From Acidobacteriota bacterium (GTDB taxonomy: Bacteria > Acidobacteriota > Terriglobia > Terriglobales > Acidobacteriaceae), in the NCBI GenBank assembly GCA_013288805.1, contig JABDBE010000022.1:1-41609 (forward strand): DNA of 41,609 nt, given 5' to 3'. The notes under the pieces were generated by a model that was given only the letters and a program-made list of their open reading frames with translations, made no database searches and was not told the origin of the DNA. A program made the translations under genes and the position numbers. Within the stretch, counting starts at the first letter, position 1. Each line of letters opens with the position of its first letter. Shown one piece after another: positions 1-7,025 of the stretch.

Positions 1-124
1 ATCGACGCCAGCCCGTTTGCGAGGAGTGATCCAGAGAACTGCGCGTGACCGACGGTCAATGAGTAACTCGCCCGGTTACAGTCAGCTGACCAAAGACCGC
101 ATAAGTTTTCTCGCAAATTCCTTC

Positions 125-174
125 CCATAGAAGTTCGAGTGGTGTATGATTTCGTTCCATAGAACTTCGAGTGG
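125..174. repeat. Two 18-bp direct repeats, 32 bp apart
   Basis: CCATAGAAGTTCGAGTGG (125-142) recurs at 157-174 with one substitution. The start-to-start distance of 32 bp is about three helical turns, which would suit two protein-binding sites on one DNA face. Each unit contains a short inverted element (GAAsTTC). No gene start is visible next to it; the rest of positions 1-237 holds no convincing ORF. The function is unknown. Confidence 0.5.
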
Positions 175-238
175 AGAGACGGATTGTCAAAAATGTGATG
201 AACCATACTTTGTGTGCCATGTCCATTCTCCCTAGCTA

Positions 239-1097
239 GAACTGGTCTCATAAATGCCTGAGCAGCATGTGAAGGCAGGCGAGGTGGACAAAGCCGAGGA
301 AGTTCTCGATGTGATATTCCCATCGGGTGACGAGTCGGCGGAAGCTGTGCATCCAGGCGAAGAGCCGCTCCACCTTCCAGCGTTTTCGGTATCGGCGCAG
401 CCTACGCCCGTCCTGGCTCCTGTTCCGGTTGCGCCGGTTGGGCGCGATCATCTCGATGCCGTATTCCTCCTGGAGCCTGCGGTCGAGCGGATCCGAGTCG
501 TAGGCCTTGTCGCCGATGAGCCGTGCGGGGAGTTTGTCGAGGAAGCTTCCGGCCAGAACGTATTCAACAAGGTGGCACTCGGCCAGCGAAGCGCTGTCGA
601 CAGATACGGCGAGAGGAAGACTGTTACCAGCGGCGACAGCGATGATCTTCGTCCCCTTGCCGCGACGGGTGGGACCGACAGCGAAGCCCCTTTTTTAGCG
701 CTCGCGAAGGTGGCATCGACGAACGCCTCTTCCAGATTCAGTCGACCCCGCTCATGCAGATGCCGCGCCAGCCGCTTCAGTGCCTCTTCCAGCTTGCCGC
801 TGCGTACCCACTGCTGGAATCGGCGGTGGCACGTCTGGTATGGCGGATACTTCTCCGACATCTCGCGCCACTGCGCACCCGTACCCAGCACCCAGAGCAC
901 ACCGTTCAGCACAGCACGGGTGTCGTGCCAGGGACGTCCACGGTTGTCCGCGCGCCGCTGTGGCCGTAACACCGGCTCCGCCACTGCCCACTGTTCATCG
1001 TTGAGTTCCCACCGTCCCGTCACCGGCGCTTCGCGGCCATCCAGAGCAACCGCAGGATCGCACGAAATCGCCCCTCAGCTATATATCAGACTGGTTC
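239..1097 (-). mobile_element. IS5 family (IS427-like) insertion sequence, apparently complete
   Basis: An 859-bp element encodes one transposase on the minus strand. The left end (GAACTGGTCTCATAAAT) and the complement of the right end (GAACCAGTCTGATATAT) form imperfect terminal inverted repeats. TA flanks both sides (237-238 and 1098-1099), consistent with the TA target duplication known for IS427-group elements. A truncated relative lies at 2621-2755. The ends were assigned by eye from the inverted repeats, so they could be off by a base or two. Confidence 0.85.
248..1023 (-). CDS. IS5/IS427-type transposase made by -1 frameshift
   Basis: DDE transposase in two overlapping frames. The first frame starts MTGRWELNDEQWAVAEP and carries the N-terminal domain and the first catalytic Asp (FVDATFASAKK). 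At 687-696 the coding strand reads A6G4. Slipping back one base there opens the second frame, which continues GFAVGPTRRGKGTKI, then IGDKAYDSD (second Asp), and ends with RRYRKRWKVERLFAW (third Asp/Glu-box Glu). The shifted frame has no stops down to 248 and restores a protein of normal family length. Frameshifting at an A-rich slip site is established for this IS group, so the element may be active. If the shift does not occur, the zero-frame product is a 191-residue protein without most of the catalytic core. Confidence 0.82.
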
Positions 1098-1420
1098 TAA
1101 TGCTCATCCAGCCGACAAAAATGGTCGCGATTCCGGAGGGCAACTTGGCCTCAGAAACTACTGGAGTAAACGGATTCCTTCGCCACCCCAGACCGGCCAT
1201 CGGCAACCGAAGACGAGCTACCGCATTCGCCAGCGGCCCCAGCGAAAGAGATGCACATGGGTAACCGGGGAGGACATAGTCCTCCCCAGTTGCGACCAAT
1301 TCCCCTCCTCCCCGAGGAGGTACGGTTAGTTGAATGGTATAAGGGACCGATCTTGCGCTATACTTTTGCCGCGCTGTGATTCGCGGCGGCGAGTTATTTT
1401 CTGCGCAGAGGTGTCCACGC
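1098..1420. other. Intergenic region with two strong hairpins upstream of the MBL-fold gene
   Basis: No credible ORF on either strand. There is a hairpin GGGGAGGAC (1267-1275) / GTCCTCCCC (1279-1287), closely followed by CCTCCTC (1304-1310) / GAGGAGG (1314-1320). The CCTCC and GGAGG segments could also pair with each other, giving alternative folds. Neither has a T-tract. A possible -10 element TATACT lies at about 1361, without a good -35 at normal spacing. If transcription starts there, the hairpins lie upstream of the RNA. Confidence 0.4.
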
Positions 1421-2527
1421 ATGAATAAATCGCGCTGGGGAAAATTGTTGATTGCAGCTCTCGCGCTCGGGCTGACTTTCTTCAGCGTTCCCGTTGCGTC
1501 TCAAGGGCAGACTGCGGCGCTTCGCGCAAACGATACCGAACTGTTGATGCTCGGTACTGCGGGCGGTCCGCCTTTGCGCAAGGATCGCTCCGAACCGTCC
1601 TCGCTGCTTATCGTCGATGGGCGGCCGTATTTAATCGACTGTGGCATTGGAACCATCCGGCGCCTGGTCGAGGTTGGGATTCCATCGGAAACGATTGGAA
1701 CGATCTTCTTTACCCATTTGCACCCGGACCATGATCTCGGCCTCGTCGACGTGATGGCCAACGATTACTTCCACCTTGATCTCGCCTCCGACGCGCGGAA
1801 GATCAATATCTACGGGCCGCCGCAAACGAGCGAATTGGTCGAAGCCGCCTTTCACTACATCAGCATTCCCTTTGAAGTGTTTGCCGCGGAAAAGCCCGGG
1901 TTCCAGCTTGGCCGGCCGAACCATGGCCTGACCAGTCCCTTCGTCGCCCACGAAGTCGTTGGTGAGGGAGTTGTTTACCGCGACGACAAAATTCAGATCA
2001 CGGCCGCCGAGAATTCGCATTACGCGCTCATGCCGGCGCAGTTCCGCGCGCATTTCAAGTCATATTCGTACCGTATTCAGACGCCCCATGGCGTGGTGGT
2101 ATTCACCGGAGACACCGGCCCCAGTGATGAGGTCGTGAAACTAGCGATGGGCGCCGACGTTCTCGTTGCCGAAGTGGAGGAGGGTTTGGAGGAGCTACGC
2201 GGGTTCATTGACCATATGGCGGCCCAGAACCACTGGCCGCCTGCCCGCAAACAGGAGTTTGCCGCGCACATGGAGAAGGAACATCTCACTGTGGACAGCC
2301 TCGGAGAACTTGCCTCGAAAGCCCAAGTACAATCCCTTCTCTTCTATCACTATAACCCGCAAAACAAAGCGGAGCAGCAGGCTCGTATTGCCGGCGTGAA
2401 GAAGTATTTTCACGGACCGGTTCTGGCGCCGATGGATCTGGACCGGTTCTGTCTGTCGAAGGACGAAGCGCAATCGGAGAAGGCTAATTTCGAATCGTGT
2501 GGGCAGAATACAGCGGATCAGGAGTAA
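1421..2527 (+). CDS. Secreted metallo-beta-lactamase-fold hydrolase
   Basis: A 368-residue exported metal-dependent hydrolase. The start at 1421 was chosen over an upstream ATG because an AGAGG Shine-Dalgarno (1407-1411) precedes it and it opens directly into a signal peptide (basic MNKSRWGK, then a hydrophobic stretch to about residue 27, VASQG). The metal-binding motif THLHPDHD is at residues 98-105, and a further FTGDTGPSD box supplies the later Asp ligand. The layout fits the RNase Z/arylsulfatase-like branch of the fold rather than classical beta-lactamases. The substrate cannot be told. It stands alone between an intact IS and an IS relic in the same orientation, so it may have been carried as a passenger. 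Confidence 0.85.
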   Translation: MNKSRWGKLLIAALALGLTFFSVPVASQGQTAALRANDTELLMLGTAGGPPLRKDRSEPSSLLIVDGRPYLIDCGIGTIRRLVEVGIPSETIGTIFFTHLHPDHDLGLVDVMANDYFHLDLASDARKINIYGPPQTSELVEAAFHYISIPFEVFAAEKPGFQLGRPNHGLTSPFVAHEVVGEGVVYRDDKIQITAAENSHYALMPAQFRAHFKSYSYRIQTPHGVVVFTGDTGPSDEVVKLAMGADVLVAEVEEGLEELRGFIDHMAAQNHWPPARKQEFAAHMEKEHLTVDSLGELASKAQVQSLLFYHYNPQNKAEQQARIAGVKKYFHGPVLAPMDLDRFCLSKDEAQSEKANFESCGQNTADQE

Positions 2528-2620
2528 GCGCCGGGTGTCCTAACGAAAGCAATCGCGCGAGAAGATGTATTTCTCCATGAGGCGTTTCAGGGCGCGATTC
2601 ATCGTTCGGAAGCCGGCGTG

Positions 2621-2755
2621 GCCGTAACATCGGCTCCACCACTGCCCACTGTTCATCGTCGAGTTCCCACCGTCCCGTCACCGGCGCTTCGCGGCCATCG
2701 AGAGCAACCCTAGGATCGCTCGAAATCGCCCCTGAGCTATTTATGAGACGGGTTC
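2621..2755 (-). mobile_element. Truncated relic of the same IS5-type element
   Basis: About 135 bp closely matches 961-1097. It includes the first codons of the transposase (MTGRWELDDEQWAVVEP) and the terminal inverted repeat ending in GGGTTC at 2755. Everything past the first roughly 25 codons is missing. It has the same orientation as the complete copy. The terminal base plus the flanking TA make up the last codon (TAG, minus strand) of hemA. Confidence 0.8.
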
Positions 2756-4110
2756 TAGTGTGTAGGTTGAAGTTTGGCTGCCGCGTCCCGACCGCGAGCC
2801 ATCGTGCTTCTCGGGCTCAGCCAGAACCGTTCCACGCTACACGCTTGCGTCGCAGGCGTGGGATCCACATCGAAGACTGCGCAAATCGTCTCCATTGTCT
2901 GGACATCTCCATCCTTGGCAGCCTGCTTGAGAATGCGGATCATCGGATGAAGAATTTTGTTCGTCATTCCTCGCAAGAGGAGCTGAATTGCGTGTTGCTG
3001 GATTGGTGTAAGCACAAGTAGTTTGGTTTGAACCTGCCCCAATTCTGTGTGAGCAATAGCTTCAATCGCTAACTGCAACCCACGGACCGCAGGTGCCACG
3101 TCAAGCGCTACCGCGCCTTCCTGATAGCGATTCACACTCCTCGCCACGATCATCTCCGCTCGCTGCGCCTCACGATTGCGCTCTTGGCGATGCGATGAGG
3201 AGATAGCCTGAACGCTATCGATGTCGTACACCAAGATTCCTTCCGTGCGACTGATCTCAGGATCGACATTTCGCGGAACAGCGATGTCCACGAATAGCAG
3301 GGGTCGGTTTTGGCGAAAACGCATCAGCTCGGGGCCATTTTCTTGTCGAAAGATGTATTCCGAAGAGCCCGTGGCAGTAATCACGACATCTACAACGGCG
3401 GTGGCGCTTTGAATGTCTTCAAAACGAACGGCAGGTCCGCCGAGTCGAGCCGCAAGGCCAACAGCATTTTCAAAAGTGCGATTGGCGACGGCAATGGATT
3501 CTGCACCCTGCCTAACGAGGTGCTTGGCAGCAAGGCCACTCATCTCGCCGGCACCCACCAAAAGAATGCGCCGTCCACGGAGCGAACCTAGGACCTTCTT
3601 GATCAGGTCGACGGCCACTGAAGCCACTGAAACAGGGGCCTTGCCAACCTTTGTGTCACGACGAACCTTCTTTGCGGTCGAGAAGGCCGACTGCATCAGC
3701 CGTTCTAAATTTGATTGAACCGCGCCGATCGAACGCGCCACTGCATATGCATCTTTGACCTGCCCCAAGATCTGCGGTTCGCCAAGTATCAGGGAGTCCA
3801 GGCTACAGGCAACCCGGAATAGATGTCGCACAGCATCGATCCCGTAGTACTCATATGTACGGTCCTTAGACTGCGTAGGTGGCACGTCGAGAAAATCGGC
3901 AAGAAATTTAGACAAGTCCGGAACCTCCGCGTCGTAGCAGACTGTCCACTCCGTCCGAGCGCAGGTGGAGAGAACGATCGCTTCACGAACGCCCGGCACT
4001 CGCAGCAGTGCGCGATTCGCATCGGCCAATCTGCTGGGCGCTATCGTAAGCCGCTCTCGCAGGTCGAGAGGTGCTGTCCTGTGACTGATTCCTGCCAATA
4101 GAAGTTTCAT
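2755..4110 (-). CDS. hemA: Glutamyl-tRNA reductase
   Basis: NADPH-dependent reduction of glutamyl-tRNA(Glu) to glutamate-1-semialdehyde, the first committed step of C5 haem biosynthesis; cytoplasmic. The 451-residue protein starts at 4110 (MKLLLAGISHRTAP, the family's usual N-terminus; 27 further in-frame residues upstream are probably not translated). Visible features are the catalytic Cys50 in LSTCARTE, the substrate motif DSLILGEPQILGQVK, the nucleotide site GAGEMSGLAAKHL and ANRTFENA. The usual motif is STCNRTE, so Asn51 is replaced by Ala here while Cys50 and Arg52 remain. The stop codon TAG is built from an IS target TA plus the first IS base, so the C-terminal tail may have been altered by insertion. 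Other haem genes are not adjacent. Confidence 0.95.
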   Translation of the reverse strand: MKLLLAGISHRTAPLDLRERLTIAPSRLADANRALLRVPGVREAIVLSTCARTEWTVCYDAEVPDLSKFLADFLDVPPTQSKDRTYEYYGIDAVRHLFRVACSLDSLILGEPQILGQVKDAYAVARSIGAVQSNLERLMQSAFSTAKKVRRDTKVGKAPVSVASVAVDLIKKVLGSLRGRRILLVGAGEMSGLAAKHLVRQGAESIAVANRTFENAVGLAARLGGPAVRFEDIQSATAVVDVVITATGSSEYIFRQENGPELMRFRQNRPLLFVDIAVPRNVDPEISRTEGILVYDIDSVQAISSSHRQERNREAQRAEMIVARSVNRYQEGAVALDVAPAVRGLQLAIEAIAHTELGQVQTKLLVLTPIQQHAIQLLLRGMTNKILHPMIRILKQAAKDGDVQTMETICAVFDVDPTPATQACSVERFWLSPRSTMARGRDAAAKLQPTH

Positions 4111-4259
4111 ACCTAGTATTCTCTTCGTTGTTCCTGTGTGGCCCGATTTACTCGGGCATTTTGAGTCCATATGATGCGCTCGCTGTCCCAATACCTTTTG
4201 CTATCCCTGGTCTTACCCGTCTCGCTTGCTTAATTCGTAACCCTCCGCCGTTGCACACT

Positions 4260-4370
4260 CTAGAACATGACGGGCACAACTGAAATAACCAGATCTTGCG
4301 AATCGAGTGTGCACACATCAAATTCTTCGACGTTCTCAACACTCATCGGTCCAATAAAGTCGCTGTCCAA
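4260..4370 (-). CDS. Microprotein A (about 36 aa), paralogue of microprotein B
   Basis: A small acidic protein with no recognised domain, found by comparison with 9686-9838. Shared core: I-PM--NVE-FDV----DSQDLV-SV-P. Alignment of the two leaders puts a TTG here at the position of the ATG in copy B, seven bases after GGAGG; an in-frame ATG two codons upstream (4374-4376) is the alternative start. The product ends after VVPVMF, about 14 residues earlier than B, so it may be truncated. It lies downstream of a sigma-54-type promoter (4604-4620) and the truncated secreted peptide gene. Function unknown. Confidence 0.55.
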   Translation of the reverse strand: MDSDFIGPMSVENVEEFDVCTLDSQDLVISVVPVMF

Positions 4371-4402
4371 GTCCATCCTCCTCCCGTGGAAGTTAAGTCG
4401 GC

Positions 4403-4579
4403 TTAGCTCTGGCATTGGAGGACGACAGTAGCTCCGAGAACGATACCGTCATTGAGGTCGAGGACAGTCCCGCTAATGCTGCTGCTTCGGACGACTGACT
4501 CAGGCCGATTCGCATTCTCTGCGAAACCTCTCAGAGCACAAACAGACAAAAGAACAATCAGGCTTCTCCGCAAGATCAC
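4403..4579 (-). pseudogene. Truncated secreted carboxypeptidase-regulatory-like domain protein
   Basis: A 58-codon frame with a GTG start preceded by AAGAGG six bases upstream. It opens with a signal-peptide-like segment (VILRRSLIVLLSVCALRGFA). SISGTVLDLNDGIVLGATV follows, a good match to the first strands of the CarboxypepD_reg/transthyretin-like fold. TAA ends the frame after VLQCQS, about 20-25 residues into a domain that is usually around 80 long. It is probably a broken secreted protein, though a short functional exported peptide is possible. It is the first frame after the sigma-54-type promoter at 4604-4620. Confidence 0.5.
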
Positions 4580-4603
4580 GTTTTTCCTCTTGCCTGCTGT
4601 AGA

Positions 4604-4620
4604 GGCAACGCGCGTGCCAA
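4604..4620 (-). promoter_or_regulatory. Sigma-54-type promoter (leftward, module A)
   Basis: The minus strand reads TTGGCACGCGCGTTGCC, matching TGGCACG-N4-TTGC with exact GG-N10-GC spacing. Transcription would begin near 4593 and run through the truncated secreted peptide gene and microprotein A. The copy at 9884-9900 differs by one base. An imperfect inverted repeat (GTCAAT...ATGAC, 4682-4704) at an activator-like distance upstream is a weak candidate enhancer site. Confidence 0.75.
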
Positions 4621-4739
4621 ATCTCTCTGTTGTCTAACCTCTTTGTCCTCAATACGTGTCGTTGCGCGCACTCTGGTACTGGTCAATGAAGTGTCGAAAA
4701 TGACAATGACAGTCCGAATTTGGTTGGCAGTGCGCGGAA

Positions 4740-5141
4740 GACAAAGGGGCCTTCGGGCCAGATTAGAGTTTCGTGGAGAGAAGAGCAAAGGTGAAATGAG
4801 GAAGCGCGTACCCAGCTCATCGTGGACCGGTGCAGCCGCAATTTGGAACCAGCGATACTAACCGTCGAAACGACAAAGTCGCACTTCCGCAGTACCAGCA
4901 TCGAGGATTGGTTGATGTTCTGGCACCAAATCTCGAGCTGTTGGATGTCGTCGGGATGGACCAACGACTTCCACTGCAACCCGTACAACTGGTGCCGATA
5001 ACGCCCCGTGTAATCACCAAATCGCTGATTGAAACCATCTAGGGAGCGGTCTGGCAGAGCGCTCCATGCGAGCGCTGCAACGCGGCCGATGAGGGCACGT
5101 AGTTCCTCGTCAGCATGAGTTTGGCCTTCAGGGACAGTCAT
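4740..5141 (-). pseudogene. Decayed N-terminal PAS piece of a sigma-54 activator
   Basis: Residues 1-80 of this frame (MTVPEGQTHADEELRALIGR, then AALAWSALPD, DYTG, QLYG-QWKS-VHPDDIQ-LEIW-QN) align without large gaps to the N-terminus of the intact activator at 11070-12905. The frame then breaks. In the neighbouring frame the match resumes as FDG-stop-YRWFQIAAAPVHDELG, so a frameshift and a Glu-to-stop change are both visible. No AAA+ or helix-turn-helix part follows. It is therefore a relic of a paralogous activator, lying divergently upstream of the cyd operon exactly where the intact one lies upstream of the 13211 operon. Confidence 0.8.
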
Positions 5142-5226
5142 ATGGCGAACCCACGAGCCAGCAAGCCGCGATCAACAAATGGCGATGCTGAATTATGCCG
5201 ACAGAAAAACAGTCGTCTGCTCATTG

Positions 5227-5249
5227 TTGTCAAACCTGTCTTTTGACAA
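5227..5249. promoter_or_regulatory. Activator-binding palindrome (cyd copy)
   Basis: TTGTCAAAC-N5-TTTTGACAA, a 9-bp inverted repeat with one mismatch. Its centre is 93 bp upstream of the -24 GG at 5331, a typical distance for a sigma-54 enhancer site. The near-identical palindrome at 12992-13014 lies at exactly the same distance from its own promoter. It is presumably bound by the Fis-like domain of the activator encoded at 11070-12905, because the local activator gene is broken. Confidence 0.75.
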
Positions 5250-5328
5250 TTACAACTCTTGACATCCCAACGCAGAGGGCTCCAAGTCCCAACCTTTTCA
5301 TTTCGTGAGGATTAGCGAGTAAGCCTAT

Positions 5329-5345
5329 TTGGCATTGCAAGTGCG
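5329..5345 (+). promoter_or_regulatory. Sigma-54-type promoter of the cyd operon
   Basis: TTGGCATTGCAAGTGC has GG (5331-5332) and GC (5343-5344) separated by ten bases, as sigma-54 promoters require. The expected start of transcription is near 5356, giving a leader of about 90 nt. The 16-mer is identical to the one at 13094-13109, and similarity continues through AAGGAGAACCTC to the first start codon. Control by RpoN plus an AAA+ activator is inferred. Confidence 0.75.
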
Positions 5346-5446
5346 AATCCTCAGTTGTCGGACCCGAGCTCTATCGAAGCATTAAGCATTGCGAGTGCAA
5401 AGCAAAGAAGCGAAACGGCAACGACGCACACAAGGAGAACCTCACT

Positions 5447-5611
5447 ATGCCACCATCGATGTCCATTTTGTCTCATGTTCTACTCGGGATCTTCTTCTTC
5501 TTCGCGATCATCGGAGTCTTTGGACTCTGGTTCGCGATCGATGCCCTCGTTCTAGCCGTACTGATCTGCGTCTATGTCTTTCTCAAGCGTCCCGAAGGGG
5601 AGGAGGCGTGA
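5447..5611 (+). CDS. Small membrane protein leading the bd oxidase operon (54 aa)
   Basis: It starts MPPSMSILSHVLLGIFFFFA, has a long hydrophobic stretch (about residues 8-45, one long or two short membrane segments) and ends in a charged tail KRPEGEEA. AAGGAG lies eleven bases before the ATG. One base separates its stop from cydA, whose ribosome site (AGGAGG, 5601-5606) lies within the end of this frame, so translation is probably coupled. No family recognised; a role in assembly or stability of the oxidase is a guess from position. Confidence 0.7.
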   Translation: MPPSMSILSHVLLGIFFFFAIIGVFGLWFAIDALVLAVLICVYVFLKRPEGEEA

Positions 5612-5612
5612 A

Positions 5613-7025
5613 ATGAATCTTGATCCCGGTATTCTTGCCCGCACTCAATTCGCATTCACAGTAACTTTTCATATCATCTTCCCCACGATGTCCATTGGCC
5701 TGGCGGGCTTCTTGGCGATCGTAGAAGGTTTGTGGCTGAAGACCAAGGACGAGATCTACCTGCAGGTCTATAGATTCTGGCTCAATATCTTTGCGATGGG
5801 ATTTGGAATTGGCGTCGTAACCGGAATCGTACTGTCGTTTGAGTTTGGCCTGGGCTTTGCGCGTTTCGCCCAATTCGCCGGCCCGGCAATCGGTCCGTTA
5901 ATAGCGTACGAAGTGCTGACAGCTTTCTTTCTCGAAGCCGGCTTCCTCGGGATCATGCTCTTTGGAATGCATCGCGTTGGCAAAAACCTGCATTTCATCT
6001 CCACATGCATGGTCGCTCTCGGTACGCTGATATCAGCTTCGTGGATTCTCTCCGCTAACAGCTGGATGCAGACGCCCGACGGCGTACAGATGAAGGACGG
6101 CAAACTGGTCGTCATCAACTGGTGGCATGTCATACACAACCCGTCGTGGCTTTATCGCCTTCCGCACATGATTGCGGCGGCATACCTCACGGCGAGCTTT
6201 CTCGTCGCGGGCATCGGAGCATATTACCTCCTCAGGCGACGACACACCTCGTTTGCGCGAAGAAGCGTTCTTCTGGGAACAACGATGACGTCAATCCTTA
6301 TCGTGGGACAGGTCTTTATTGGGGACGTTCTTTACGGCGTAATGCTCAAACATCAACCTTCGAAGATGGAGGCGGCAGAGGGCTTTTGGGAGAAGCAGTC
6401 TTCCTCTCCAGCTCCGTACTACTGGTTGATTGTTCCAGATCAAAAGGAGCAACGGAACCGCTTTGCTCTGGGAACTCCATATCTCGGCAGCATCTGGCTG
6501 GCTCACAGCATTCATGGTCGTGTGGAGGGCCTGAAGAATACTCCGCGCGAGCTACAACCTAGAATGGCAATGGTCTTTTACGGCTTTCGCGTTATGTACT
6601 GCATCGCTATTGTCATGTTCGGTGTCGCCTGCGCAGGCCTCTGGCTCAGATGGAAGCGTCGTCTCTTTACGACGCCATGGTTCCTGAGAGTGTTGGTACT
6701 CATGACACCTTCCGGGATCTTCGCAACTTTGGGAGGTTGGTACTTGGCAGAGACTGGCCGTCAGCCCTGGGTAATTTTCGGAATGCTTCGCACCGTTGAT
6801 GCTGTCTCACCAGTCCCAGCGAAAACTCTTCTCTCGACCTTGATTGCATTCGTGTGTCTCTACACCCTGTTCATGACCGCGTTCCTCATCTTTATCGGCC
6901 GAATCATCAAGCGCGGTCCACAAGAGATCGGAACGCAAGTGGAGACATTCAGTTCCCTTAAGCATGCATTTCGGCTTGGCGTTCTGGACAAAAAAACCCT
7001 CGAATCAACAGGAGGTGCACGATGA
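5613..7025 (+). CDS. cydA: Cytochrome bd-type quinol oxidase subunit I (cyanide-insensitive type)
   Basis: Subunit I binds quinol and all three haems and reduces O2 to water in the inner membrane without proton pumping. The 470-residue protein has a short Q-loop, as in the cyanide-insensitive branch, instead of the long E. coli loop. Expected ligands and key residues are visible: His20 (haem b595), His185 and Met328 in FRVM (haem b558, with Arg326), Glu100 and Glu108, the quinol-site Lys251 and Glu256 in HQPSKMEAAEG, and the GRQPW motif. The start at 5613 follows AGGAGG by six bases. It overlaps cydB by four bases (ATGA). It is first among the oxidase genes under the sigma-54-type promoter at 5329. 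Confidence 0.96.
   Translation: MNLDPGILARTQFAFTVTFHIIFPTMSIGLAGFLAIVEGLWLKTKDEIYLQVYRFWLNIFAMGFGIGVVTGIVLSFEFGLGFARFAQFAGPAIGPLIAYEVLTAFFLEAGFLGIMLFGMHRVGKNLHFISTCMVALGTLISASWILSANSWMQTPDGVQMKDGKLVVINWWHVIHNPSWLYRLPHMIAAAYLTASFLVAGIGAYYLLRRRHTSFARRSVLLGTTMTSILIVGQVFIGDVLYGVMLKHQPSKMEAAEGFWEKQSSSPAPYYWLIVPDQKEQRNRFALGTPYLGSIWLAHSIHGRVEGLKNTPRELQPRMAMVFYGFRVMYCIAIVMFGVACAGLWLRWKRRLFTTPWFLRVLVLMTPSGIFATLGGWYLAETGRQPWVIFGMLRTVDAVSPVPAKTLLSTLIAFVCLYTLFMTAFLIFIGRIIKRGPQEIGTQVETFSSLKHAFRLGVLDKKTLESTGGAR

Noticed and set aside
184-191. Half-site TTGTCAAA resembling the activator palindrome
   Set aside because: There is no inverted partner and no -24/-12 promoter at the right distance.
254-1264. 336-codon open frame on the plus strand
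   Set aside because: It lies antisense to the transposase and its composition mirrors that gene; no ribosome site or domain.
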